Assembly: GCF_902167145.1 (NCBI RefSeq)
Contig: NC_050099.1
Location: forward strand, 7,764,434-7,828,433
Length of the DNA stretch: 64,000 bases
From: Zea mays
Lineage: Eukaryota; Streptophyta; Magnoliopsida; Poales; Poaceae
Direction: 5' to 3'
Numbering within the stretch: the first letter of the stretch is position 1; each line of letters opens with the position of its first letter. Shown one piece after another: positions 22,696-34,327 of the stretch. Under the pieces are notes generated by a model. It was not told the origin of the DNA. It saw nothing but the letters and a program-made list of their open reading frames with translations, and made no database searches. Both the position numbers and the translations under genes were made by a program.

Positions 22696-25089
22696 TTAGG
22701 CTTGGGTCTTAGGTACCCAACTCATGTTGGGTCCTACAAGGTTAGCACAAATATCCTTAGGGACCCAAATGCAAGTTTTGTCTCCCTTGCATTTTGCCCC
22801 TAATTTTCTAGCAACTATCTTCCTATCCTTTCTACAAATAGCAAAGGAAGCATTTAGAGCACAATAAATTTCGGAAGGTTCATTCACTACTTTCCTAGGA
22901 GCATTATGAACTACATTTCTCCTAGGCATTTGGTGAACAACATTTCTTCTAAACACATTTCTACCATGCATAACATGAGAACTAGAAGCAGTCATAGCAT
23001 AAGAGTCATAAGCATGTGAATCAAAAACATCATTACTTCTAAAAGCATTTCTAGAGTATCTCCTATCATAGTACATGAAAGCATGATTCTTCTTAACACT
23101 ATTAGCCATAGGAGCCTTCCCTTTCTCCTTGGTGGAGATAGGAGTCTTATGGCTTGTTAAGTTCTTGGCTTCCCTCTTGAAGCCAAGCCCATCCTTAATT
23201 GAGGGGTGTCTACCAATAGTGTAGGCATCCCTTGCAAATTTTAGTTTTTCAAATTCACTCTTGCTAGTCTTAAGTTGGGCATTAAGACTAGCTAATTCAT
23301 CATTCAGTTTTGAAATGGAAACTAAGTGTTCACTACAAGCATTAATATCAACATCCTTACACCTAGTGCAAATTTCAACATGTTCAACACAAGAGTTGGA
23401 TTTTTGTGCTTCTACTAGTTTAGCATTTAAGTCATCATTAATGCTCTTTAATTTAGAAATTGAATCATGGCATGTAGACAATTCACAAGCAAGCATTTCA
23501 TTTCTCTTAATTTCTAATGCAAGGGATTTTTGAGCCTCTACAAACTTATCATGTTCTTCGTACAAGAGATCCTCTTGCTTTTCTAGTAGCCTATTCTTAT
23601 CATTTAAAGCATCAATCAATTCATTAATTTTGTCAATCTTAGATCTATCTAAGCCTTTAAATAAGCATGAATAGTCTATTTCATCATCACTAGACTCATC
23701 CTCACTAGAAGAAGCATAAGTAGAGTTTCGAGTACTTACTTTCTTCTCCTTAGCCATGAGGCATGTGTGATGCTCGTTGGGGAAGAGGGATGACTTGTTG
23801 AAGGCGGTGGCGGCGAGTCCTTCGTTGTCGGAGTCGGACGAAGAGCAATCCGAATCCCACTCCTTTCCAATATGAGCCTCGCCCTTTGCCTTCTTGTAAT
23901 TCTTCTTCTTTTCCCATTTTCCACTCTTCTTTTCCTGGTCACTATCATTATCGGGACAATTAGCGATAAAGTGACCAATCTTACCACACTTGAAGCATGA
24001 GCGCTTCCCCTTCGTCTTGGTCTTGTTGGGATGCTCCTTGCGACCCCTTAACGTCGTCTTGAAGCGCTTAATGATGAGAGCCATTTCTTCATCATTAAGC
24101 CCGGCCGCCTCAATTTGCGCCACCTTGCTTGGTAGTGCCTCCTTGCTTCTCGATGCCTTGAGAGCAATGGGTTGAGGCTCGTGGATTGGACCGTTCAACG
24201 CGTCATTGACGTACCTCGCCTCCTTGATCATCATCCGCCCGCTTACAAATTTTCCAAGAATTTCTTCGGGCGACATTTTGGTGTACCTGGGATTCTCACG
24301 AATATTATTCACCAAATGAGGATCAAGAACGGTAAAGGACCTTAGCATTAGGCGGACGACGTCATGGTCCGTCCATCGCGTGCTTCCATAGCTCCTTATC
24401 TTGTTGACAAGGGTCTTGAGCTGGTTGTATGTTTGGGTTGGCTCCTCTCCCCTTATCATAGCGAATCTCCCAAGTTCGCCTTCCACCAACTCCATCTTGG
24501 TGAGCATGGTGACGTCGTTGCCCTCGTGAGAGATTTTGAGGGTGTCCCATATCTGCTTGGCATTGTCCAAGCCGCTCACCTTATTGTATTCTTCCCCGCA
24601 CAAAGATACTAAGAGAACAGTAGTAGCTTGTGCATTTCTATGGATTTGTTCATTTATAAGCATAGGGCTATCCGAGCTATCAAATTTCATTTCATTCTCT
24701 ACAATCTCCCATATGCTTGGATGGAGAGAGAATAAGTGACTACGCATTTTGTGACTCCAAAATCCGTAGTCCTCCCCATCGAAGTGTGGAGGTTTGCCAA
24801 GAGGAATGGAAAGCAAATGCGAATTCGAACTATGTGGAATACGAGAATAATCAAATGAAAAGTTTGAATTAACCATCTTCCTGTAGTTGTTGTCGTCGTC
24901 CTTTTGGGAAGAGGAAGATTCGTCGCTGTCGTAGTAGACAATCTCCTTGATGCGCCTTGTCTTCTTCTTCTTCCCATCTTTTCGTCTATGGCCTGAGCCC
25001 GAGTCGTTGGACTTGTCATCCTTTGGCTCGTTGACGAAGGACTCCTTTTCCTTGTCGTTGATCACGATTCCCTTCCCCTTAGGATCCAT
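22696..25089 (-). CDS. Element A gag (nucleocapsid)
   Basis: 797 codons from ATG 25089 ([17 protein letters not shown]). A charged N-terminus leads into a copia-type gag domain from about residue 100 ([17 protein letters not shown]) to 300. The CCHC zinc knuckle is C365, C368, H373, C378 ([14 protein letters not shown]). A Ser/Asp-rich region and a coiled coil follow (about 460-640). The conserved C-terminus ends WVPKTQA with TAA at 22696-22698. The start is secure because the same ATG context occurs in elements B and C. Gag forms the cytoplasmic particle that packages the element RNA. The long coiled coil is a Sirevirus feature. Confidence 0.95.
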   Translation of the reverse strand: MDPKGKGIVINDKEKESFVNEPKDDKSNDSGSGHRRKDGKKKKTRRIKEIVYYDSDESSSSQKDDDNNYRKMVNSNFSFDYSRIPHSSNSHLLSIPLGKPPHFDGEDYGFWSHKMRSHLFSLHPSIWEIVENEMKFDSSDSPMLINEQIHRNAQATTVLLVSLCGEEYNKVSGLDNAKQIWDTLKISHEGNDVTMLTKMELVEGELGRFAMIRGEEPTQTYNQLKTLVNKIRSYGSTRWTDHDVVRLMLRSFTVLDPHLVNNIRENPRYTKMSPEEILGKFVSGRMMIKEARYVNDALNGPIHEPQPIALKASRSKEALPSKVAQIEAAGLNDEEMALIIKRFKTTLRGRKEHPNKTKTKGKRSCFKCGKIGHFIANCPDNDSDQEKKSGKWEKKKNYKKAKGEAHIGKEWDSDCSSSDSDNEGLAATAFNKSSLFPNEHHTCLMAKEKKVSTRNSTYASSSEDESSDDEIDYSCLFKGLDRSKIDKINELIDALNDKNRLLEKQEDLLYEEHDKFVEAQKSLALEIKRNEMLACELSTCHDSISKLKSINDDLNAKLVEAQKSNSCVEHVEICTRCKDVDINACSEHLVSISKLNDELASLNAQLKTSKSEFEKLKFARDAYTIGRHPSIKDGLGFKREAKNLTSHKTPISTKEKGKAPMANSVKKNHAFMYYDRRYSRNAFRSNDVFDSHAYDSYAMTASSSHVMHGRNVFRRNVVHQMPRRNVVHNAPRKVVNEPSEIYCALNASFAICRKDRKIVARKLGAKCKGDKTCIWVPKDICANLVGPNMSWVPKTQA

Positions 25090-25126
25090 CTCTTCGGGCG
25101 GTTAGTCCCTTTCTTTGAAGAGAACG

Positions 25127-25138
25127 GCTCCGATACCA
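25127..25138 (-). promoter_or_regulatory. Primer binding site of element A
   Basis: TGGTATCGGAGC on the minus strand, 2 bp from the LTR. It is complementary to initiator tRNA-Met with one mismatch (G for A); element B shares this variant and element C has the canonical TGGTATCAGAGC. Confidence 0.88.
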
Positions 25139-25140
25139 AT

Positions 25141-26394
25141 TGAGAGCACCTAGAGGGGGTGGGGTGAATAGGTGATCCTGTAAACTTCCAAACTTAAGCC
25201 ACAAAACTTTGATTAAGTGTTAGCACAGTTAATGCCAAGTGGCTAGAGAGAAGATCTTGCACAATAGGATAATCACACGGAGTTTAACACAGAGAAGACA
25301 CAGTGATTTATCCCGTGGTTCGGCCAAGTACAAAACTTGCCTACTCCACATTGTGGCGTCCCAACGGACGAGAGTTGCACTCAACTCCTCTCAAGTGATC
25401 CAATGATCAACTTGAATACCACAGTGTTATGCTTTTCCTTTCAATTTCCCGTTTGCGAGGAATCTCCACAACTTGGAGTCTCTCACCCTTACACTTGAGA
25501 TTCAACAAGAAATACGGAGTAAGGGAGGGAAGCAACACACACAAATCCACAGCAAAATGCGCACACACACGGCCAAGAATCGAGCTCAAAAAGACTATCT
25601 CAAAGTTCTCACTAGAACGGAGCTCGAATCACTTAGAATGACAAACGAATGCGCAAAGACTGAGTGTGGATGATCAAGAATGCTCTAAGGTTGCTTGGTG
25701 TGCTCCTCCATGCGCCTAGGGGTCCCTTTTATAGCCCCAAGGCAGCTAGGAGCCGTTGAGAGCAATTCCAGAAGGCCAAACTTGCCTTCTGTCGTCGGGT
25801 GCACCGGACAGTCCGGTGCACACCGGACACTGTCCGGTGCCCGATTTCCTTCCTTAAACAGCGCAGTCGACCGTTGCAGATGCGGGAGCCGTTGGCGCAC
25901 CGGACATGTCCGGTGCACACCGGACAGTCCGGTGCCCCTTCCCGACCGTTGGCTCGGCCACGTGTCCCGTGCAGATCGCGTGGTCGACCATTGGCCCAGT
26001 CGACCGTTGGCTCACCGGACAGTCCGGTGCACACCGGACAGTCCGGTGAATTTTAGCCGTACACCGTCGGCGAATTCCCGAGAGCGGCCTGTTCGGCCGA
26101 GGCAGCCTGGCGCACCGGACACTGTCCGGTGCACCACCGGACAGTCCGGTGCCCCAGACCGAAACAGCCCCTTGGCTGTACACAGCCACCTTTTTCTTTT
26201 TCTTTTTCTTCCTGTTTCCAATACTTAGACAAGTATATTAGTACACAAAACCAATGTACTAAGACTTAGAAACATACCTTTGCTCTTGATTTGCACTTTG
26301 TTCATCCATTGCATGAATTCACATTTTAAGCACTTGAGTTGGCACTCAATCACCAAAATACTTAGAAATGGCCCAAGGGCACATTTCCCTTTCA
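25141..26394 (-). repeat. 5' LTR of element A
   Basis: 1,254 bp, TGAGAGCACC to CCCTTTCA on the plus strand, followed by the TCTCC duplication. It has one fewer palindrome half than the 3' LTR, and a GGGGGTGGGG run in place of the shorter G run near the left end. Confidence 0.92.
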
Positions 26395-27281
26395 TCTCCC
26401 CGGTAGCTCGGCTGGGTGTGGTCCGGTTCCCCATAGCACGGACGGAAGCTCGTTGACCCAATTTGCACCATGCTTTTTCAAGCAGTCATAGGTGCGTGTC
26501 TTGAGTCCCCTGAGGTTCTCTGTGTTTGCCCTCTCTGCCTGGCCGTTGCTCCTGGGATGAGCCACAGACGCAAAGCAGAGCTGGGTGCTGATGCCCTCGC
26601 AGTACTCCTGGAAGAGCCAACTCGTAAACTAGGTCCCGTTGTCCGTAATGATATGGCTTGGGACCCCAAATCTACAGACAATCGACCTGAGGAAAGCAAC
26701 AGTAGCACCCTAGGTGATATTGACCGCAGGCGTGGCCTCTAGCCACTTTGTGAACTTGTCGACAGTGACGAAGAGGAAGCGGTACCCACCGACGGCCCTG
26801 GGGAATGGTCCCAGGATATCCACCCCCCATACGGCGAATGGCCAGGAGGGTGGAATCATCTACAGAGCCTGAGCTGGTGTATCTGCTTTGCATGGAACTG
26901 ACATGCCTTGCAGGACTTTACCATCTCAGCTGAATCCTTGAGGGCGATTGGCTAGTAGAAGCCGTGCCAGAAGGCCTTACCGACCAGCATGCGGGATGAG
27001 GAATGACTTCCGCACTCACCTCCATGGATCTCTGTGAGTAACTCACGGCCCTCCTCCTGGGAGATGCACCACATGAGAATGTCGTTGGCGCCACGGCGGT
27101 AGAGATCCCCTTCCACCACCGCGTATCGTTTAGCCAACCGCACTATGCGCTCTGCGGACACATGATCTTCAGGAAGGATATTTTCCTTCAGATAGTCCTG
27201 GATCTCGGAGATCCATGCACCGGGACCACTCTGGGATACTGGCTGTGGCGGGATAGGCAGAGCCCCCTGTAGCACACACAA
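26395..27281 (-). pseudogene. Element D integrase, zinc-binding domain and catalytic core
   Basis: Reading leftwards on the minus strand: GDLYRRGANDILMWC and LTEIHGGECGSHSSSRML with SCKACQ form the HHCC domain. The core follows with VDILGPFPRAVGGY (first Asp), ITDNGT (second Asp) and NGQAERANTENL (Glu). The frame stays single but has stops at 26952 (TGG to TAG), 26860, 26710 and 26629; the last three stand where Gln is expected. Homology runs directly to 26400 and resumes at 17432 beyond element A. Catalytic residues are intact, so the gene died by nonsense changes rather than active-site loss. Confidence 0.85.
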
Positions 27282-27589
27282 TCCTTGGTGGGTTCTGCTG
27301 ATGATACACCACCGGGACCGCTAGCTTCGAGGTGCTAGTCTTGCCCCCTTCGCCCAGTTTGGTAGGCTAGGCGGTAGGTCTCAGCAGTCGTCTTTGGAAG
27401 ACACCCTCGGTCACGGGTGCCCAAGTTGATGCCCTCGTGGAGAATTCATCTGCCATTGAGTTGTCAGCCCGAGGAACATGTTGCATTTCTAGGGCCGTGA
27501 AGTCCTTCTCCAGCTTCCTTACGTGGAGGAGGTAAGCTGCGGGCCTAGGCTCGTTGCAGCTACATTCCCCACGGACCTGCTTGATGATC

Positions 27590-28101
27590 AGCTAGGAGTC
27601 CCCCTTCACGAGGAGCTGGCGGATCTCTAGGGATAGGGCCGCAGACAAGCCAAAGATAAGTGCCTCGTACTCTGCCATGTTGTTGGTGGCCTTGAACTCG
27701 AGGTGCACCATGTACTTAACTTGATCTCCGCTTAGGTCGACGAGGACCACCCTAGCACCGCCACCTTGCTGGCGGGCGGACCCATCGAAGAAGAGCGTCC
27801 AGTGGGGCTCGGTGAAGACCGGGACCCTAGGCTCCGCAGGTGTGGGGTCCAAATCAGGATCTGGACCCCCAGGAACGCTCGGAGGAGGGGTCCACTCCAC
27901 GATGAAGTCAGCCAGGACCTGGCTCTTGACAGCATGGCAAGGCTGAAAGTCAGCCAGGTACCTGGCCTTTGCCTCATGTAGGACCTCGCTGACGTAGTAG
28001 ACCGGCTTCTGTATGGTCCAGACCCCTACGATTGGTCCCAGGACCTCAAGGTCCATGGTGGTTGGACCACCACCTTCTCCTAGGGGAACTTCTTGACTCC
28101 T
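27590..28101 (-). pseudogene. Element D RNase H domain and linker
   Basis: The frame from 28056 downward gives WTLFFDGSARQQGGGA (first Asp), NNMAEYEALIFGL (Glu) and LLVKGDS followed by a TAG at 27590-27592 where Gln is expected. Downstream on the minus strand, to about 27282, a linker with LEKDFTALEMQHVPRADN leads to integrase. This is the ribonuclease H that degrades the RNA strand of the cDNA hybrid. Upstream it connects to the RT connection domain. Confidence 0.85.
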
Positions 28102-29228
28102 TTAGGGATATTGCGCTGTTCTTTCGACGACCAGCACCATGCTCACCGCCTCTACAGCCGCTGCAATGTACAAGTACAGTGGCTCTTCTGGCTCTGGAGC
28201 TACAAGTATCGGTTGGGACACAAGGTGTTGCTTCAACTCTTGGAAGGCTTGCTCTGCCTCCTCGGTCCAAGAGAATGGACCGGACTTCCGCAGGAGCTTG
28301 AAGAAGGGTAGCGCCCTCTCAGCCAGCCGTGAGATGAAGCGGCTGAGGGTTGCCATGAACCCCGTAAGCTTCTGGACGTCCTTGATCTGGGATGGAGGCC
28401 TCATTGCCTCAATCGCCCTGATCTTCTCCAGGTTTGCTTCAATGCCCTGGTGCGAAACCAGGAATCCCAGCAACTTGCCAGCAGAGACACCAAAGACGCA
28501 CTTGTCTGGGTTCAGCTTCGTGCGCGTCGCCCGCAGCTTGTCAAAGACTAGGGTCAGGTCTTCCACCAGAGTCTACCCCTCTTAGTCTTGACCATGATGT
28601 CATCGACATATATCTCTATCCTGTCCCTAATTAGGTCCCCGAAGGTCTTACTCATCGCCCGTACAAATGTTGGCAAGGCATTTCTCAGACCGTAGGGCAT
28701 TATAACATAGTAGTAAAGCCCATCCACTGTTACAAAAGCGGTATGCTTCCTATCTTCCCTAGCCATCTGGATCTGATGGAAACCAGAGTAGGCACCTAGA
28801 AAGGACAAGAGGTCACACCCGGAGGTAGAATCCATGATTTGATCTATGCGTGGAAGCGGATACGGTTCCTTGGGACAAGCCTTATTAAGGCTGGTGTAGT
28901 CGATGCACATCCGAAGCTTTCTGTTCGCCTTGGGAATGATGAATGGGTTGGCCAGCCATACGGGGTGATGAACCTCCTCGATGAAGCTAGCGTCTAGCAG
29001 CTTCCGGACCTCCTGACGGATGAAATCCTGCCGCTCAACGGACTGTCTCCGAGGCTTCTGACTCACCGGTTTGATGTCAGGGTGGATTTTCAGATGGTGC
29101 TCAATCACCTCCCTGGGGATCCCAGGCATCTGCGACAGATCCCATGCGAAAACGTCGACATTTGCCTGGAGGAAGGCGATGAGCGTGAGTTCCTATTTCT
29201 CCTCCAGATTGCCCGTGATGTGGGTGGT
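28102..29228 (-). pseudogene. Element D reverse transcriptase
   Basis: The minus-strand frame begins before 29129 with FLQANVDVFAWDLSQMPG, then PREVIEHHLKIHPD, KLRMCIDYTSLNKACPKEP, FHQIQMAREDRKHTAF, YGLRNALPTF and YVDDIMVKTK, the catalytic YVDD box. A 1 bp loss near 28577 shifts the frame; the next frame carries KCVFGVSAGKLLGFLVSHQG, the thumb and the connection region to 28102. Two stops at 29229-29231 and about 29189 separate it from protease, both at expected Gln codons. Length and order are typical of Ty3/gypsy. Confidence 0.9.
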
Positions 29229-29231
29229 CTA

Positions 29232-30659
29232 GGAGGAGTCCGCGCCGACCTGGATGGTCTTGACGGGTCTGCCGTCTGCTTTGGACGGCTGCACCTTTGG
29301 CACCTTGGCAGGTGCCTTGGTACTGGAGGTCGAGGGGTCTCTCCCTCCGTCATCCTGGCGAGCAGTTTCTGCCGCCAGGGCGTGCAACTTCTCGACAGCC
29401 GCCACCGCAGCGGTGCGGTCGCCCCGCACGGTGAGGACCCCAGTTGGGGACAACATCTTGAGGACCAAATACCCATAATGGGCAATGGCCATGAACCGGT
29501 ACAGGGCCGGCCTACCAATGATGGCATTAAAGGGGAGGTTAACCTCCACGACGTCGAACTGGACGTTCTCTGTGTGGAGGTTTTCCTTGGTCCCGAATGT
29601 TACCACGAGTGCGATGCTCCCTAGGGGATACACCGGTTGTGGGCCCACTCCGGAGAATGGATGAGAGGGTCCCAGTCGGGACCCCAGGATCTGTAGCTGC
29701 TTAAATGCAGTGTGGCTGATGACGTTGAGCCCTGCCCCACCGTCAATCAGCACATGGTGTAGCCGCATGTTGGCAATGACAGGGGCGGTGATAAGCGGTA
29801 GTATAACGGCCCCTGCCATGTTGTCGGGGCAGTCGGATGCCCCGAAGGAGATAGTGGTGCTCCTCCACTGCTGATGTGGAGCAGCCTTCTGGACCCCCGG
29901 GACCGCCGAAAAGACCTCTCGGCGCAGGGACTTGACGTTCCTACGAGAGGTGAGCTCCCAGCTCCCGCCGTACATGACATACAGCTTCTTGCGGCGGTCG
30001 CTCTTGCCACCAGAGTTAGAGTCTCCAGTGAAAACGTCTTTCAGGACCCCCTCAGGTGACTGATACTTGAGGTCCCGTTCTCCCGCAGCCGCATCACCTT
30101 CGTCGACCTTCTCTTTGCCAGGTCGGCGACGAGGTGGTGAACCATCCCTGGAGACTTGCTCGCGTCTCTCACTGACACGCTTCGTGAGCTTGATGATCTC
30201 GCAGCACTCCGATGCACTGTGTCGACTGTTGGGATGGATAGGGCATGAGCCACTGTTACCTTCCTGTGGCTGTGGGCGCTTGTTGCGCTCGTTCCGGCCC
30301 TCAGTCGTAGCTGCGGCGACCGTAGCAGCAGACTGTGGCCTCTCATGGTCGCGGTTCTTCTTCTTCTTGCTACCACCCTAGGTAGCAGGACCCGAGCCAC
30401 CCGTCTGGGTAACTCCGGTCGGTGGTGCCGAGTGCCATGCACGGCCCCAGGCAGCTCTAGCATACTTGTCAGCCAGAGCGAAGAGCGTGGTGACAGTTTC
30501 TACGTCATGTGTCACCATCTTCTCCAACATCTTCTCATCATGGACCCCTTGTCGGAAAGCAGTGATGATAGAGGCATCGGAGACACAAGGAATGGTCCTG
30601 CGTACCTTGGTGAAGCGAGCGATGAAGGCCCAGAGAGTCTCCCCTGGGTTCTTGCCTTA
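29232..30659 (-). pseudogene. Element D gag C-terminus and protease
   Basis: From the right on the minus strand: FTKVRRTIPCVSDASIITAF, EKMVTHDVETVTTLFALADKY and, near 30240, a zinc-knuckle-like block CPIHPNSRHSASEC, then basic linkers. The protease region (29975 downward) has GGSWELTSRRNVKSL, DNMAGAVILPLI, HHVLIDGGAGLNVISHTAF with the active-site Asp, and NAIIGRPALYRFMAIAHYGY. The frame is open over 248 codons there. Element B interrupts the gag part at 30659; gag resumes at 48862. Confidence 0.82.
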
Positions 30660-31871
30660 TGAGAGCACCTAGAGGGGGGGGGTGAATAGGTGATCCTGTA
30701 AAACTTCAAAACTTAAGCCACAAAAACTTGGTTAAGTGTTAGCGCAATAACCGCCAAGTGGCTAGAGAGGAATCTTCAACAAAACACAATAACCAACAAG
30801 AGATCAATCACAGAGATGGCACGGTGGTTATCCCGTGGTTCGGCCAAGACCAACGCTTGCCTACTCCACATTGTGGCGTCCCAACGGACGAGGGTTGCAA
30901 TCAACCCCTCTCAAGCGGTCCAAAGACCCACTTGAATACCACAATGTTTTGCTTGCTTTTCTCAATCCCGTTTGCGAGGAATCTCCACAACTTGGAGTCT
31001 CTTGCCCTTACACTTGAAATTCACAAAGAAGCACGGAGCAAGGGAGGGATTAGCAACGCACTCAAGACAAGAAATCACAGCAGCACCATGCACACAAGTC
31101 GCAATGAGACTCACAACACAACTCAATGAGTTCACCACTCAACTAGAGCTCTAATTGCTATCGCAAAGAATCAAAGGCGCGGAATCGATGTCTTGGTGCT
31201 TAGGAATGTTGTAGGAATGCTTGGTATACTCCTCCATGCGCCTAGGGGTCCCTTTTATAGCCCCAAGGCAGCTAGGAGCCGTTGAGAGCAATCTAGGAAG
31301 GCTGATCTTGCCTTCTGTCGGTTGGCGCACCGGACAGTCCGGTGCCCGATTTCTTTCCATAAATGGCACAGTCGACCGTTGGCAGCCAGAGAGCCGTTGG
31401 CGCACCGGACATGTCCGGTGCACACCGGACAGTCCGGTGCCCCCTTCTAGCCGTTGGCTCGGCCACGTGTCCCGCGCAGATCGCGCGGCCGACCGTTGGC
31501 TCACCGGACAGTCCGGTGCACACCGGACAGTCCGGTGAATTATAGCCGTACGTCTCCGGTGGATTCCCGAGAGCGGCTAGTTCGCTCGAGCCAGCCTGGC
31601 GCACCGGACACTGTCCGGTGCACCACCGGACAGTCCGGTGCTCCAGACTGAGCAAAGTCTTGGCTGCTCGAGCCAAGGCATTTTCAATTGGATTTTTCCT
31701 GTTTCCAGCACTTAGACACAATACATTAGTCCACAAAACAATGTACTAAGTCTGAGAAACATACCTTTATTCTTGATTTGTACTTTGTCCACCTTTTACA
31801 CTTAGGCACTTGTGTTGGACACTAAATCACCAAAATACTTAGAAATGGCCCAAGGGCACATTTCCCTTTCA
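30660..31871 (-). repeat. 3' LTR of element B
   Basis: TGAGAGCACC to CCCTTTCA on the plus strand, 1,212 bp. The palindrome tract (31320-31640) lacks units present in the partner LTR at 47629. Confidence 0.92.
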
Positions 31872-32658
31872 ATCTCCCCCTTTTTGGTGATTTATGCCAA
31901 CACAACATAAAGCAAGTAGAACAAGTACAAAATCAATTCAAATAAGAACTCAAATTGTTTTGATTCAAATTTGACATATATGGATCACTCTTTGCCACCA
32001 CTTGGTTTGTTTTTGCAAATCAACCTCAAATTTCTATCTCTAAGTCAACCACACATGTTAAGACATAAATAGAGACATTCCAAGAGAAATTGATTCAAGA
32101 TTTCAAAAACTCCCCTTTTTTTCATAATCAACACTTCTCCCCACAAGAAGCCATCTTTTGACAAGAGAGACAATAAAAAGTTTTGACAAACCAAAAGCTC
32201 TATTCTACTATTTTCAAAATTTCTCAAGTGGTAGCTGATCCATTTATCGCTTTGGCCTTTATTTTCTCCCCCTTTGGCATCAAGCACCAAAACGGGATCA
32301 ATCTTGGCCCCTTAACCCCATTGCCTCACCAAAATCTTCAAATAAGAACACAAAGGCAATAAGAGTACATGAGATGAACTTGGAATAAGTTACCCTCTCA
32401 TCGGAGTGCAGTGGAAGTCTTTCATGGTCCAAGTCCACCTTTTCCCTTTCAAACCTCCTTTGAGACTAAAACAAGCAAACTCAAGCATAGGGTTAGTCTC
32501 AAAGGGTCAAGTTGTAGCACAGCTCCCCCTAAATATGTGCATCACTTGCAAAAAGGACTTGTGAGGTCCAGGGAGTGTTTGTACAACTTGAGCACCACAA
32601 TAAGCAACAAAATGCAGAATGAACATGATCAAAGGCATAAACACATGTATGCTACAAT
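31872..32658 (-). promoter_or_regulatory. 3' untranslated region with multiple polypurine tracts, element B
   Basis: The PPT adjoins the LTR at 31872 (CCAAAAAGGGGGAGAT on the minus strand). GGGGGAG repeats recur near 32269 and 32525, as in A and C. Confidence 0.78.
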
Positions 32659-34327
32659 TCAATCCAAGTTCCGCGAATCTAAGACATTTAGCTCACTACG
32701 CAGCCTGCAAAAGGTCTTCTTATCTAGAGGCTTGGTAAAGATATCGGCTAGCTGGTTCTCGGTGCTAACATGAAACACTTCGATATCTCCCTTTTGCTGG
32801 TGGTCTCTCAAAAAGTGATGCCGGATGTCAATGTGCTTTGTGCGGCTGTGCTCAACAGGATTTTCCGCTATTCGGATAGCACTCTCATTATCACATAGGA
32901 GTGGGACTTTGCTCAGATTGTAGCCAAAGTCCCTGAGGGTTTGCCTCATCCAAAGTAGTTGCGCGCAACACTGTCTTGCGGCAACATACTCGGCCTCAGC
33001 GATGGATAGGGCAACGGAAGTTTGTTTCTTAGAATTCCATGACACCAGGGACCTTCCTAAGAATTGGCACGTCCCCGATGTACTCTTCCTATCGACCTTA
33101 CATCCAGCATAGTCGGAATCTGAGTACCCAATCAAGTCAAAGTTAGACCCCTTTGGATACCAGATCCCGAAGCAAGGCGTAGCGACTAAATATTGAAGAA
33201 TTCGCTTCACAGCCACTAAGTGACACTCCTTAGGATCGGATTGAAATCTAGCACACATGCATACGCTAAGCATAATATCCGGTCTACTAGCACATAAATA
33301 AAGCAAAGAACCTATCATGGACCGGTATGCTTTTTGATCAACTGACTTACCTCCTTTGTTGAGGTCGGTGTGTCCGTCAGTTCCCATCGGCGTCTTTGCG
33401 GGCTTGGCGTCCTTCATCCCAAACCGCTTTAGCAAGTCTTGCGTGTACTTCGTTTGGGAGATGAAAGTGCCGTCCTTGAGTTGCTTCACTTGGAACCCAA
33501 GGAAGTAGTTCAACTCGCCCATCATCGACATCTTGAATTTCTGCGTCATAACCCTGCTAAACTCTTCACAAGACTTTTGATTAGTAGAACCAAATATTAT
33601 GTCATCGACATAAATTTGGCACACAAAAAGATCACCATCGCAAGTCTTAGTAAAAAGAGTTGGATCGGCTTTCCCAACCTTGAAAGCATTAGCAATTAAA
33701 AAGTCTCTAAGGCATTCATACCATGCTCTTGGGGCTTGCTTAAGTCCATAGAGCGCCTTAGAGAGCTTACACACGTGGTCGGGGTACCGTTCATCCTCGA
33801 AGCCAGGGGGTTGCTCCACGTACACCTCCTCCTTGATCGGCCCGTTGAGGAAAGCGCTCTTCACATCCATTTGGTACAACCTGAAAGAATGGTGAGCGGC
33901 ATATGCTAGCAAGATACGAATTGATTCTAGCCTAGCCGCAGGAGCAAAAGTCTCCTCAAAGTCCAAACCTGCGACTTGGGCATAACCTTTTGCCACAAGT
34001 CGAGCCTTGTTCCTCGTCACCACCCCGTGCTCGTCCTGTTTGTTGCGGAACACCCACTTGGTTCCCACAACATTTTGCTTGGGACGAGGCACCAGTGTCC
34101 AAACTTCATTGCGCTTGAAATTGTTGAGTTCCTTCTGCATGGCCAACACCCAGTCCGGATCTAGCAAGGCCTCTTCTACCCTAAAAGGCTCAATAGAAGA
34201 GACAAAGGAGTAATGCTCACAGAAATTAACTAATCTTGAATGAGTAGTTACTCCCTTGCTAATATCACCCAATATTTGGTCGATGGGATGATCCCTTTGG
34301 ATCGTCGCTCGAACTTGGGTTGGAGGT
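32659..34327 (-). pseudogene. Element B pol, RT and RNase H half
   Basis: The open minus-strand frame runs from the GAGGT target site at 34327 to the stop at 32659. It contains [64 protein letters not shown] and [15 protein letters not shown]. One change stands out in RNase [11 protein letters not shown] where A and C read [10 protein letters not shown]. The other half is at 43269-44806. Arithmetic on the insertion length (8,941 bp with one target duplication) keeps the two halves in one frame, so the gene was open until C arrived. Confidence 0.9.

Larger units (their letters stand above)
17433..26394 (-). mobile_element. Sirevirus element A (Ji/Opie type, Ty1-copia), both ORFs open
   Basis: 8,962 bp bounded by TCTCC (17428-17432 and 26395-26399). 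LTRs of 1,261 and 1,254 bp begin TGAAAGGGAAATGTG and end TAGGTGCTCTCA when read on the minus strand. PBS, gag, pol and PPT are all in place. Gag (797 codons) and pol (1,068 codons) have no internal stops. By eye the LTRs differ by about eight substitutions, mostly C/T or G/A, plus small indels: about 0.6%, or roughly 0.25 My. It lies in the integrase of element D. Of the elements here it is the best candidate for a functional copy. Confidence 0.93.

Noticed and set aside
28139..28585. Plus-strand open frames opposite the D reverse transcriptase
   Set aside because: Shadows of the minus-strand RT frame; no homology of their own.
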